From JBBSJZ01 sp041751935 (GTDB taxonomy: Bacteria; Planctomycetota; Planctomycetia; Pirellulales; Pirellulaceae), in assembly GCA_041751935.1 (NCBI GenBank), contig JBGSIA010000061.1:62001-126000 (forward strand): a stretch of DNA of 64,000 nt, written 5' to 3'. Below the pieces are notes generated by a model. That model saw only the letters and a program-made list of their open reading frames with translations. It was not told where the DNA came from and ran no database searches. Of the stretch, positions 27,696 to 36,651 are shown piece by piece; position 1 is the first letter of the stretch, and the number at the start of each line of letters is the position of its first letter. A program made the position numbers and the translations under genes.

Positions 27696-28960
27696 CAGGG
27701 CAATCGCACGTTAATTCCGCTCAAAACAGGCGATTAATTGTTCCAATGCAGTGTTATCCCAGCCACAACGCTTTCGCTTTCCACGAATTGAGTCTTTCAG
27801 GGTAGTGTCCTGTTGCAAGATACTCAGGGCCAGACGACGGAAAACAGACGAGACTTCCGGTCCGGTTCCCTTGCGAATTCGGCTCGAGTCTTCTGAAAAA
27901 GTTACATCCAGCACATAGTGTTGCTGATTCTCACAGCTCCAGTGATCGCGAATGCGTTTGGCTATGTCGCGTACTTTGCAAGGCAGACTGGTAATGAACG
28001 TCTCTGATGATTCCTCCAGTACGCCATCGATTTCTCGAGAGCGGTAAATGGTTCCGATCGTGTTGATCCCCTTCCAGCCTGAAAACACCGACGAGTTTTG
28101 CGGACACGGCAACACATTTACTTCGCGATATTCTTTGCGTCCACGATTGATCTCCTTCTTGTGATGACGACGCAAGGCTGGATCGCCAGAATCAAAGGCG
28201 TCGATGATTGCTTGATTTAACTCGTCTTGAAGCGTGGGCTGATTCCCCTTCACCATCAAAACAAAGTCAGCGTCCTTCTCGATCACGGCTTTAGCGGTTT
28301 CTTTCTGGCAATGCATCGCATCCGCAGTGACGACCGCGCCGTCCAAGTCGAGCACCTTCAGTAGTTCCTGCACTGCCGGTATTTCGTTGGACTTCTCCGC
28401 GACAGAAGTTAGCCCCAATGTCAAACGCATACCACATGCCCATGCTGACACCGAATGCAGCGCTGACTTTCCTGAAGCAGAATCGAATGATCCACGAAGA
28501 GTCTTTCCATCAAAAGCTACCGTCTCGCCTTTCAAACTTCCGGCAATCTCGTTCGTCCAGCTTTGCAATGCAGCGTAAAACTCAATGCTGTCCAATCTCG
28601 CAAACACGCGACCGAACGTGTCATGCGAAGGCACGCCGAACTCGAGAGTCACATATTTGCGCAGCCAATCCAATTTGGCGACACCATAACGCTCAACATC
28701 GGCCCAAGTATCTGCTCCACAGATGCTTGCACAAAGCGTCACAAAAATCATCTCGATCAACGAGTAGTTCTCGCCTCGGTTCACTCGCGGATCTGTAACT
28801 TTTTCAAAGTGTTTGTAAGTTCGTTCGAGAAACAATGTGGACATGGCCAAACTCCGTCACCAACAATTCCTGTTTTTTATAGTCCTACAATCGAGGACTT
28901 GACGATGGCCTCACTCAAGCAATGATTGGACCAACGCGGCATCGACATGCAATTGCCCTG
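27696..28960 (-). mobile_element. ISAs1-family insertion sequence, 1265 bp
   Basis: A complete element: one transposase gene, imperfect 25-bp terminal inverted repeats (27696-27720 and 28936-28960, 20 of 25 matching, both starting CAGGGCAAT) and a 10-bp target duplication on each side. CAGGG ends, an 8-10 bp duplication and a ~380-residue DDE transposase are the hallmarks of the ISAs1 family. It sits inside the chemoreceptor gene in the same orientation as that gene. Intact ends, an exact duplication and an open transposase frame point to a recent insertion. Confidence 0.95.
27711..28850 (-). CDS. ISAs1-family DDE transposase
   Basis: A 379-residue transposase. N-terminal helical block (FEKVTDPRVNRGENYSLIEM, an ISAs1/H-repeat DUF4338-like region), first catalytic Asp in VAFDGKTLRGS, second in AVVTADAMHCQKETAKAV, and the late Glu in the RDHWSCENQQHYVLDVTF block. 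Full length for the family and without frameshift, so likely active. The stop codon lies in the left terminal repeat. Start may be 28850 or the ATG six bases later (MSTLFLERTYK). Confidence 0.94.
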   Translation of the reverse strand: MAMSTLFLERTYKHFEKVTDPRVNRGENYSLIEMIFVTLCASICGADTWADVERYGVAKLDWLRKYVTLEFGVPSHDTFGRVFARLDSIEFYAALQSWTNEIAGSLKGETVAFDGKTLRGSFDSASGKSALHSVSAWACGMRLTLGLTSVAEKSNEIPAVQELLKVLDLDGAVVTADAMHCQKETAKAVIEKDADFVLMVKGNQPTLQDELNQAIIDAFDSGDPALRRHHKKEINRGRKEYREVNVLPCPQNSSVFSGWKGINTIGTIYRSREIDGVLEESSETFITSLPCKVRDIAKRIRDHWSCENQQHYVLDVTFSEDSSRIRKGTGPEVSSVFRRLALSILQQDTTLKDSIRGKRKRCGWDNTALEQLIACFERN

Positions 28961-28970
28961 GATGCCGTCC
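28961..28970. repeat. 10-bp target-site duplication, right copy
   Basis: GATGCCGTCC, identical to 27686-27695, marks the other edge of the insertion sequence. Confidence 0.92.
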
Positions 28971-29777
28971 CTTAATTTCTTCCAATGAATACCCCATTGT
29001 GTTCAGGAAGTTTTCATTCGCAGTCAGAATATTTCCTTCGAGATCAAATTCAATGACTGCCTGTGAGCGGTGGATGGCTGCGATTTGGCCTGCGAAATCA
29101 GCGTTGCGAAGGTCTTGGGCCAAAATGCTTTTGCGAATCCAAAGTGTTAGTGCTGCAATAGCACCAACCATCAGCAACCCAATCGCGCCTAACAGGCGGG
29201 TTCGGAATGTGGTGTCGGATGTTGCCAGAGCTTGATCAGCAGCCTCAATTTCTTTGTTTCGCTCAACGACGTGATTGATGGCATTGTAGTGAGCCTTGAA
29301 GTCAGTATCCAACTTTGCCAGCAGCGCCTCGATCCGCGAGTTGTCTTTAGCCTTTGCAGCGGGGATCAGTTCCTCCTCTACTGACTTAAAAAAAGATCGG
29401 GCTGCGGCCTGTGACTTACCGATCAGTTCGTCTCGAAGCAGTGAGTCCGTAACGTTGTTATTCCAGTTGGTGAGTGACGCATCGTACTCGCTCTTCAGCC
29501 GAGCAATATTCGCTTCGATATTTGCAAGCTGTTCACTCGACGTCGTGTCTCGGATCTGTTGAACAAACCAGGACGACTCGATAATAAACGCTGGCGGAGG
29601 CAGAAAGTCAGCCATCAAGGTCTTATCAGAGACGATTCTGTTGTAGTGCGGTCCATCCACCTGGACGACATTCAACGTGGAGAACGTCAGTGCTCCAAAT
29701 ACTAAAAAGCCGAATGTATAAACACCGGTTAGCAACAGCAATTTGCCGTTCATCGAGAGGTTGCGCATTTTTGACAT
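28961..29777 (-). pseudogene. MCP chemoreceptor, N-terminal fragment (split by IS)
   Basis: The first 272 residues of the interrupted receptor. TM1 (about 12-32), an extracytoplasmic four-helix-like sensor of ~170 residues, TM2 (about 206-226, LLGAIGLLMVGAIAALTLWI), then the start of a PAS domain (AVIEFDLEGNILTANENFL and GYSLEEIKGRH). After the insertion the frame runs 16 codons into the element and stops at 28911. The fragment would insert in the membrane but lacks the signalling hairpin. Start is ATG 29777 or 29768. It follows cheW by about 60 bases, within the che gene order. Confidence 0.9.
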
Positions 29778-29835
29778 TTTTTGTTTTGATATGAACAGGG
29801 GTGGGTAAATGTTTGGGACAGGTGGCTAAAGGTTT

Positions 29836-30279
29836 TTATCGATCGACGTGTTTTTCGTTGATCGCTGCCGTGATGTTGAGCACCAATAGGAGACGATCTT
29901 TAAGTTTGTAAGTTCCGCTGATCAAGTCGCGTGTCAGTCCTTGCAAGGTATCGGGCGGATTTTCGAATGCGTCGTCAGATACCTCGATAACGTCACCAAT
30001 CGAATCTACCAGCAAACTGACGGCACCCTCTTCTGAGCGAATGACGACGTTCATAGGCAGTTTCTGATCCGTTCTGTCTTCGTATCCGAGGCGTTTGCGC
30101 ATATCGATCGCCGTAACAATCTGGCCACGCAGATTGATCAGGCCACTGATAAACGGTGGCGTTAGGGGTACTCGTGTCATTTCTTGGTAGCGAATCACTT
30201 CTTGGACTCGCCTGGCGTCCACGCCAAAGGTGTGCGGGCCCAAGAAGAATGTGCATAGCTGTCTTGTTGCGGTGACCAT
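29836..30279 (-). CDS. cheW: CheW coupling protein
   Basis: A 147-residue single CheW domain. TFFLGPHTFGVDARRVQEVI opens the first beta-barrel half; PPFISGLINLRGQIVTAIDMRKRLG is the typical CheW core block with NLRG; LLVDSIGDVIEV follows. It links the MCP tip to CheA in the receptor array. It lies between cheA and the disrupted mcp on the same strand. Start ATG/GTG at 30279. Confidence 0.94.
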   Translation of the reverse strand: MVTATRQLCTFFLGPHTFGVDARRVQEVIRYQEMTRVPLTPPFISGLINLRGQIVTAIDMRKRLGYEDRTDQKLPMNVVIRSEEGAVSLLVDSIGDVIEVSDDAFENPPDTLQGLTRDLISGTYKLKDRLLLVLNITAAINEKHVDR

Positions 30280-30396
30280 AGTGGACTCTAGCTTGTACTG
30301 AGAACGTGGCTTTGTGCCTGTAGCTTTTTTGTCGGAGAAACATACGCAATGATCGGGGCGTACCGCACGCGACCACTCATCTGGCTGTTGTTGGCA

Positions 30397-33300
30397 CTAG
30401 ACGCACTGGCTCATGATTGCCGGCAAATCGACGAGATCCGTTACTTGTCCGTCAATCACTGCCGATACAGTACGCCCGTGCGATCGCGCACTCTTAGTGA
30501 TGTCGACTGTTTGCTCGACGATGTCAATGATGCGGTCGACGACGATCCCCACGGTCCGCCCCGCTTCGCTATAAACGATGATGTTCAACAGAGAATCATC
30601 GGACGCTTTACTACTGGGTACGCCCATCACATCGCTAAGGCGGATCAGCGATAAGATTTCACCGCGATACTGAACGACTTCTTTGCCGTCAGCGACCTCA
30701 ATGGTGGAAGCATCGATCTTTTCCAAACGAGTAACTTGTCCTAGTTCGACAGCAAAACGATGCTTAGAACCGACTCCAGCAACCAACAGCGACTGGCGAT
30801 CGCTTCCACTGGACTGAGATCGCTCCTGGAACTCGCTAGTCGGACCTTTGCCAGCATCCGAAATTACGTTTGATGTATGAGCGAGCCCCATGATGTCGAG
30901 AATCAGTGCGACTTGGCCATCGCCCATGATCGTTGTACCAGAGTAGACCGGAATGGTTTTAAGTTGGCTGCTCAGCGGTTTGACCACGATCTCTTCACTG
31001 TCGTTGATACGATCCACAACCAATCCGAATTGACGATCGTCAGCACGAAGCACGACAATATTCAGTGCATCAGCATTGGGGTCATTTTCCAGTTTGAGCT
31101 GGTCGCGAAGGTACACCAGAGGCAGCAACCGTCCGCGAAGCCGGTACACCGGCGAAGAGTGAATCCATTCGATTTCTTTAAGCTGGTTTCCATCCAATCG
31201 CAGCAGCTCAAGTAGGTTCACTTGAGGAATGGCGTAGCGAGAGTTGTCGCAAGTGACGATCAGGGCAGGAATAATCGCCAGCGTCAACGGAATTCGAATT
31301 TTAATCGTTGTTCCTTTTCCTGGTTGGCTTTGCAGATCGACGGTTCCACCGATTTTTTCAATATTGGTTTTGACAACGTCCATACCAACGCCGCGTCCGG
31401 AAACATTGGAGACCTTCTCGGCGGTCGAGAAGCCTGGAAGGAAGATCAAGTTTCCGATATCACGATCGGACAGCTTGGCGAGTTGATCTTGGGTCATTAG
31501 CCCTCGCTCGAGCGCCTTGGCTTTGATTTTTTCCGCGTTGATGCCGGCCCCATCGTCACAGATTTCAATGTTGACCTGGCCGCCTTCATGGTAGGCTCTC
31601 AGTGTTAGGCAACCCTCAGCCAGCTTCCCATTTTGTACGCGGACTTCCGGTCGCTCGATTCCATGATCGACCGTATTGCGAACCAGGTGCGTCAGTGGGT
31701 CCTTTATCGCTTCGATGATTGTTTTGTCGAGTTCGGTTTCTTTGCCTTCCATTTCAATGCGAACTTCCTTTTCGCAGATTCCAGCCAGATCTCGCACCAG
31801 TCGTGGGAACTTGCTCCACACGTTGCCAATCGGCTGCATGCGTGTCTTCATGACGCTCTCCTGCAGCTCGCTGGTGATCAGGTTCAATCGCTGTGAAGTG
31901 CGATGCAGTGCACTATCCACATTGCCGTTTGCGAACTGGAGAATTTGATTTCTTGCCAGCACAAGTTCGCCGACTCCCGTCATGAGTTTGTCTAGCAGTG
32001 CAACGTCGACGCGGATCGTGCTGTCCGCTGCGCTGGTTTCCGACATGCCGCCAGTCTTTATTGGCGCTGGTGAGCGTGTTGGGTCTGGGAGCGTCTTTTC
32101 GACCGCTGTCGGAATTGTTACGACTGAGTTCACAGCCCCGGTTTGCGCTTGCTTTTTGGCATCCATTGGAGCAGGGGATTGTTTTGCAGTAACCGTTGTC
32201 GCGGAGTTCTTCGCAGCAGCCTTTCTGGCCGGAGCCTTTTTCTTCGCCACTCCATTGGACGTGAGGTTTTCGTGTAGCATTGTCAGTTCATTCGCCAATG
32301 ACTCACTACCGCACTGCGTTTCGTGGCCGACTTGTTCAATCGCTTGAAGCATCTCGCGAACTTTGTCGACGGTGGTGAATAACGCACCACCAATTTCTGG
32401 ACTCATTGCCAGTTTTCCACTCCGCACGTCACCGAGCAACGTTTCTGCCTTATGAGTTAGGCTCTCAAGTTTTCCAAACCCAAGAAAGCCAGCAGTCCCT
32501 TTGATCGTGTGAATGCTGCGGAAAACGCTGTTGATAAGCACCTCGGAGGCTGGCTCGTTCTCCAGTGACATCAGGTCACGCTCCAATTGCTCGATATTTT
32601 CGTAGCTCTCGACAAAGAACTCTCGCATCGCGTCGTCATTGAGCGATATCGACGGCTGTGCCTGACTTTGGGACTCGTTAGTCGTCGTAGCTGCAGACAA
32701 CGTTTGTGCCTGACTGTTGATTATCAAGTTCAGGCTGTCTACATGTTCCGATACGTCCTGGCTGTTGGATGACTCGATGTCGCCGAACAGTTCTCTAAGG
32801 CGAACGCAAGCTGTTGACAGCGCAGCGTACACTTCCGGCGTGAGGCTTAGTGTATTTGCCCGAATTCGATCAAGGATTGCTTCTGTCGGCTGGACTAAGG
32901 CTTGAATCGCATCGAGCTTCAGGAAGCCCGCGGTGATGTTGATGGAGTGCACCGCGCGAAAAATAGTATTCAGCAATGCTACATTCTTTGGCTCGCCTCC
33001 AGCATTCAGCGTTTGCAGTTGCTGTTCGATATCCTGAAGTCGCTGCAGAGACTCGATCACAAAATCGGTCATGACGCTCTCGTCTTGATGATCTTGTGCT
33101 GGGTTCGCTTTTGGTGATGCCGACTTACCTTGGGTCGACTTTGGCGTCGCTTTTCGCTTAGACGGTGCCGCTTTCTTTGCTGGTTTCTTCGGTTGAGATT
33201 TACTGTTCATGCCCTGAACGCATGTTGTTCCGGCCGCTTCCATCGCCGCGATCAATGCCTCTGCCTCGGCAAGCGAATCCTCGGCTCCAACGAGTGCTGC

Positions 33301-33810
33301 TAGTGGAACTTCCTTAACAACCGCTACGACGGGCGCGACATAGGACGATCCCGAGGCAATCGCATTGAGTGCAGCGACATACTCGCTCACGTCGATATTG
33401 TTCGATTCAGCGACGTTCTCAATTAGATTCCGCAACTGGTCCGCTGATCGCAGCATGACATCCACGGTAGCCGAGGTGGGAACGAGTTCCCGTTCACGCA
33501 TTAGGTTGAGAACATTCTCCAGGCTGTGTGAGAGTTCGTTGATCGACGTCAGAGCGAGGAACCCCGCAGCACCTTTGATAGAGTGAACTCCACGGAAGAC
33601 GGTGTTGATCAGGTCGACATCAATATTCGCCCCGGCTGCTTCGATTGTCAGTAGCTGGTTCTCGATGTCCGCGAGATGCTCCGACGACTCAACGACAAAT
33701 TCTTGAATGATGTTGGTGTCTTCAAAATCCACTGGGCACCCCCGTGCGGTTGAATCCGTGTCGCTGTTGCAAATGCTCGATGCCGAACTGTACATGAGAG
33801 AATTCAGCAA
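30397..33810 (-). CDS. cheA: CheA sensor kinase with three Hpt and two CheW domains
   Basis: A 1137-residue CheA. Three P1/Hpt domains: VFRGVHSIKGAAGF (His76), IFRAVHSINITAGF (His288) and VFRSIHTIKGTAGF (His434). The second has lost the Lys-Gly after the His, so may be a poor phosphoacceptor. Ala/Lys-rich linkers (200-240 and 522-595) separate the parts. P3 dimerisation begins VDVALLDKLMTGVGELVLAR (601-620); the ATPase has HLVRNTVDHGIERP (708-721), CDDGAG, and GRGVGMDVV. Two CheW-like P5 domains follow (about 842-975 and 1005-1135), instead of one. No P2 and no receiver domain. It reads the MCP/CheW array and phosphorylates CheY and CheB. Gene order minus: cheA, cheW, mcp, cheY, cheB, cheR, cheX. 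Confidence 0.95.
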   Translation of the reverse strand: MLNSLMYSSASSICNSDTDSTARGCPVDFEDTNIIQEFVVESSEHLADIENQLLTIEAAGANIDVDLINTVFRGVHSIKGAAGFLALTSINELSHSLENVLNLMRERELVPTSATVDVMLRSADQLRNLIENVAESNNIDVSEYVAALNAIASGSSYVAPVVAVVKEVPLAALVGAEDSLAEAEALIAAMEAAGTTCVQGMNSKSQPKKPAKKAAPSKRKATPKSTQGKSASPKANPAQDHQDESVMTDFVIESLQRLQDIEQQLQTLNAGGEPKNVALLNTIFRAVHSINITAGFLKLDAIQALVQPTEAILDRIRANTLSLTPEVYAALSTACVRLRELFGDIESSNSQDVSEHVDSLNLIINSQAQTLSAATTTNESQSQAQPSISLNDDAMREFFVESYENIEQLERDLMSLENEPASEVLINSVFRSIHTIKGTAGFLGFGKLESLTHKAETLLGDVRSGKLAMSPEIGGALFTTVDKVREMLQAIEQVGHETQCGSESLANELTMLHENLTSNGVAKKKAPARKAAAKNSATTVTAKQSPAPMDAKKQAQTGAVNSVVTIPTAVEKTLPDPTRSPAPIKTGGMSETSAADSTIRVDVALLDKLMTGVGELVLARNQILQFANGNVDSALHRTSQRLNLITSELQESVMKTRMQPIGNVWSKFPRLVRDLAGICEKEVRIEMEGKETELDKTIIEAIKDPLTHLVRNTVDHGIERPEVRVQNGKLAEGCLTLRAYHEGGQVNIEICDDGAGINAEKIKAKALERGLMTQDQLAKLSDRDIGNLIFLPGFSTAEKVSNVSGRGVGMDVVKTNIEKIGGTVDLQSQPGKGTTIKIRIPLTLAIIPALIVTCDNSRYAIPQVNLLELLRLDGNQLKEIEWIHSSPVYRLRGRLLPLVYLRDQLKLENDPNADALNIVVLRADDRQFGLVVDRINDSEEIVVKPLSSQLKTIPVYSGTTIMGDGQVALILDIMGLAHTSNVISDAGKGPTSEFQERSQSSGSDRQSLLVAGVGSKHRFAVELGQVTRLEKIDASTIEVADGKEVVQYRGEILSLIRLSDVMGVPSSKASDDSLLNIIVYSEAGRTVGIVVDRIIDIVEQTVDITKSARSHGRTVSAVIDGQVTDLVDLPAIMSQCV

Positions 33811-34119
33811 AAAACTCTGCCCTTCCGTTTAGAAAAAGCAAGAGGAAAAGGTTCAGTTTTCCGGTAATGCGGTTTATGACATGTACACCGTGATTGTCAG
33901 TCCCGTTGCTGCTGATTGTTTTTTTGCATCTTGAGCGTTTATTCAATGCTATGGTTGGATAGGTAGTGCGAGTTAGGGGCTTTGGCTCGCATTGTGTTCA
34001 AGGCGTGACTGTCAATTGCAATCCGCTTCAAGACACCGAGCCATGCGTTTCTTGAAAGCAAGGCCGATATTCCTATGAAAAGTTTTTCCCATAACAGTCA
34101 ATAAGTTTTGAGTTTGACG
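33811..34119. promoter_or_regulatory. Divergent control region between cheA and the second cheY
   Basis: About 310 bases between divergent chemotaxis operons, AT-rich compared with its surroundings (runs such as TTTTTTT near 33919 and GAAAAGTTTTTCCC near 34080). It must hold promoters for both directions. I could not fix a convincing -35/-10 pair, and no operator repeat stands out. Confidence 0.45.
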
Positions 34120-34491
34120 ATGAGCGCAAAGGTTCTATTGGTTGACGATTCTGGTGTGATGCGAAAAATCATCCTCCGAGCCCTCTATGCAGTATCCGTG
34201 ACCGATGTCGTCGAGGCTAGCGATGGTGTCCAGGCTCTCGATCTGTTTAATTCCGATTCGTTTGACCTTGTTCTCAGCGACTGGAACATGCCGAACATGA
34301 GTGGGTTGGAACTGTTGAAAGAGATCCGCGCGACAGGCTCCACGGTTCCCGTCATCATGATTACGACCGAATCCGAACAAGGACGTGTCCTAGAAGCGAT
34401 CAAGGCTGGTGCGAGTAATTATCTGGTCAAGCCGTTTGAGCAAGATAAATTGATCGACAAGCTGCAGAAGTACATTGCAATTGAAGTGTAG
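34120..34491 (+). CDS. cheY: CheY-type response regulator, second copy
   Basis: A 123-residue receiver domain from ATG 34120 (MSAKVLLVDDSGVMRKI). Acidic pair DD, phospho-acceptor Asp in DLVLSDWNMPNMSGLELL, Thr in MITTESEQ, Lys in YLVKPFEQDKL: all conserved. It differs clearly in sequence from the CheY at 25468, so it is a paralogue rather than a recent duplicate. It is divergent from cheA and 75 bases before a CheX gene, suggesting a CheY/CheX pair acting as output and phosphatase, or as a phosphate sink. Confidence 0.92.
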   Translation: MSAKVLLVDDSGVMRKIILRALYAVSVTDVVEASDGVQALDLFNSDSFDLVLSDWNMPNMSGLELLKEIRATGSTVPVIMITTESEQGRVLEAIKAGASNYLVKPFEQDKLIDKLQKYIAIEV

Positions 34492-34566
34492 TCGAGAATT
34501 TCTCGCGTAATCAGCTACACCATATTGTGTCGCAGCACTATCTCCAAAACGCTCAGCGGGGCAGGC

Positions 34567-35043
34567 ATGAACCAAGAAGTTATTGATGCATTCGTCGATT
34601 CCACACGATCTGTGTTTAAGACGATGTTGGATTCAGACATTACTCCGGGTGACGCCGCGCCCTGCAAATGCGTCGTCGCTCGGGGCGTCAGTGGCGTCAT
34701 TGGGCTGACAGGCCAAATAGCCGGCGATGTTATTATCTGCTTTGACGAGCCACTTGCGATTCGGGCGACGGGAGTCATGCTCGGCCAAGTTCCAGCGGAA
34801 CTCGATGACGAAGTCGTCGATGCTGTTGGTGAATTGACGAACATGATTGCCGGCAGCGCAAAAGGAAGACTTGAAAAATACGACCTGAGCTTGGCACTGC
34901 CAACTGTTATTCTTGGAAGCGGACATCGAGTCGTATTCATCTCGGGCATTCAGCTAATTACGATTCCCTTCGAGTCAGACATGGGTTCCTTCAGCATCGA
35001 GCTTGGGCTGAAAGAAGGAAGGATTCCTGTCTGTACTTGCTAG
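34567..35043 (+). CDS. cheX: CheX-like chemotaxis phosphatase, second copy
   Basis: A 158-residue CheX-family protein from ATG 34567 (MNQEVIDAFVDSTRSVF). The E-x2-N signature is in VGELTNMIAGSAKGRL. A GQIAGDVIICFDEPLAIRATG block matches the family's strand-helix repeat. Probably removes phosphate from the CheY encoded just upstream. The stop codon TAG is at the same time the first three bases of a MITE-like palindrome (35041-35170), so the insertion may have supplied the present C-terminus. Confidence 0.82.
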   Translation: MNQEVIDAFVDSTRSVFKTMLDSDITPGDAAPCKCVVARGVSGVIGLTGQIAGDVIICFDEPLAIRATGVMLGQVPAELDDEVVDAVGELTNMIAGSAKGRLEKYDLSLALPTVILGSGHRVVFISGIQLITIPFESDMGSFSIELGLKEGRIPVCTC

Positions 35044-35170
35044 TGCTTCGTCAACATTAAGAATTAGGGTTGGGCAAATCAGCCGATGTGCGTTAGCACC
35101 GGTTTTTGCCGCGTGAACCAGTGCTAACGCACATCGGCTAATCCTAAAATTCATTCTGGACAAAGCACTA
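35041..35170. mobile_element. MITE-like palindromic element, 130 bp
   Basis: The ends are inverted repeats, TAGTGCTTCGTC at 35041 and GACAAAGCACTA at 35159-35170 (one mismatch). The centre holds a perfect 19-bp inverted repeat: AGCCGATGTGCGTTAGCAC at 35081-35099 and its complement at 35121-35139. The element could fold into one long hairpin. TA at both extreme ends would fit TA duplication as in IS630/mariner-type insertion. No coding capacity. It may also serve as a terminator for the cheY-cheX pair. Confidence 0.7.
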
Positions 35171-35191
35171 GTAGTCTATTGCAATTCAATC

Positions 35192-35370
35192 TTAGAGAAG
35201 TAGATCCTGTAAAACATCCTCCGTCATTGGATCTTTTACAAAATCCGCTACGTCTGGGTGCGGCATTGTAGTCTGACGGCCAGATGGCAATTCACAGCGA
35301 GATGCAACGCGTGAATTTAGCACCATTGCATGAGTTGTGCATTGTCGCTGGTTCACTAGGGCCGCAATCG
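35192..35370 (-). pseudogene. Possible C-terminal remnant of an unidentified gene
   Basis: On the minus strand, a short frame without a good start reads protein-like sequence: IQRLAIAALVNQRQCTTHAM, LNSRVASRCELPSGRQTTMP and HPDVADFVKDPMTEDVLQDL, ending LL and TAA at 35192-35194. An in-frame stop lies upstream near 35420. The amphipathic, compositionally normal peptide suggests the tail of a lost gene rather than noise; the family is not recognised. From ATG 35326 it would also make a 44-residue protein. Confidence 0.3.
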
Positions 35371-35380
35371 CCAGACGCTG

Positions 35381-35412
35381 GATGAAAAATCCAGACGCTG
35401 GCGAGACTGACT
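35381..35412. repeat. Short inverted/direct repeat CCAGACGCTGG
   Basis: Two copies of CCAGACGCTGG separated by seven A/T-rich bases (ATGAAAAAT region). Because each copy is itself nearly palindromic (CCAG..CTGG), the pair can form a hairpin. No function visible. Confidence 0.4.
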
Positions 35413-35461
35413 ACGCAAACAACGTTGACACACGCACGGTGTCACGGTCGTTTGTCTAGAA

Positions 35462-36553
35462 TTACGGAAGTTCGACAGTGGCAAGCTTTGCTGGCCCAGC
35501 GTCTCTCTTCGTGATCACGACCACCTGCTTGTCGTTGTAGCGATCCATTTGCACAACACCGGTTAGCGACTCGACTGTTTTGTAAGGTTGTCCCGCAGTT
35601 CCACCACCGCTTACTGGCTCGGTCAATCCAGGGTTATTCTCGACATCCGTCAAGCTAACCTTCATCACACCGCGAGCACTGTTGCTGATCAGCAGATATT
35701 TTTCGCCGTCCTTCTCATACGAGATCATATCCAGCGGCTGGTTGCGGTTTCCCAATTCGGCCAGCGTCTTGCCACGGACTTTTTCCTTGTCGCCGAGCTT
35801 ATTGATTGGGAACGCCACCAACGGTGTGCAGGTAAAACCAGCCAATACGTTCGGTTGTCCATCAATGGTCATCGTCACAAACGTGCGAATGGCCGGATCA
35901 CTTTCAACGCGACCGTGGGCGGCATGGAACAGTTCGACGTTGGTAGTTACCGTTTCATCGCTGAACGGATACGGAAATTCCATCACGCTCGATGGTGCTT
36001 CGGTTGCGGACAAACCGGACACGAGAACCCTACCATCAAAGAAAGCCAAGTCCGTGATCGATTCGGCGCGACGATTCCGTTGTCGGCGGCCATCACCGGT
36101 CACCTTGTTTTCTGGCGGATTCGGCAACGCCTTCTTCGCGTGCAGTGCCTTGTCCAAATTCATCTTGGTGATTTCACCTTGAGGGTTAATCGTCAGGATG
36201 TGTGAGGACGTGCCGTCGGACACGCTCAAGAATAGGTTACCGGTGTCCTCGCTAGCGATCAGGTCCCCAATCGTGATTTTGGCCGCATCTGTTCCAAGTG
36301 TCTTAGCGATTGCGGCATCTAAATTATCAATCTGGATAGTGCCCGACTCTTTAGCGACCTTTTCCTCAGGATCAATGGCATAAACGGTAGCGGCGATCGG
36401 GTCGCCGACGAGCAAAATCCCGGAATCGGTCATTGCCATTGGGCCGGCGGACTGTAGTTCAATCGGTCCGCTCTGCAAATCCGCCGCTGGCGCCATCGGC
36501 GCGATAGCACCAAGCAATACCACTGTCATTAAGTAAACCCAAGCAGTTTTCAT
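35462..36553 (-). CDS. Secreted beta-propeller-like protein of unknown function
   Basis: With ATG 36553 the product is 363 residues: signal peptide MKTAWVYLMTVVLLGAIAPM... cleaved after PAA, then repeated strand motifs such as DSGILLVGDPIAATVYAID, EDTGNLFLSVSDGTSSHILTI, FFDGRVLVSGLSA and EKYLLISNSARGVMKVSL. These recur at ~50-residue spacing, like blades of a propeller. A basic patch DGRRQRNRRAE is in the middle. No catalytic motif seen. A start 33 codons upstream exists but precedes the signal. It is divergent from the TPR/peptidase gene, whose ATG lies 98 bases away, so the two share a control region. Confidence 0.6.
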   Translation of the reverse strand: MKTAWVYLMTVVLLGAIAPMAPAADLQSGPIELQSAGPMAMTDSGILLVGDPIAATVYAIDPEEKVAKESGTIQIDNLDAAIAKTLGTDAAKITIGDLIASEDTGNLFLSVSDGTSSHILTINPQGEITKMNLDKALHAKKALPNPPENKVTGDGRRQRNRRAESITDLAFFDGRVLVSGLSATEAPSSVMEFPYPFSDETVTTNVELFHAAHGRVESDPAIRTFVTMTIDGQPNVLAGFTCTPLVAFPINKLGDKEKVRGKTLAELGNRNQPLDMISYEKDGEKYLLISNSARGVMKVSLTDVENNPGLTEPVSGGGTAGQPYKTVESLTGVVQMDRYNDKQVVVITKRDAGPAKLATVELP

Positions 36554-36651
36554 CGCAAAAATCCTTCGAGCACGAGAGAGGGGGATAGTGAACCTTGCTC
36601 TCCAGCATAACGGTTCGTGTACTTGCACGCCACGTTGCCCAGTTCGATACA

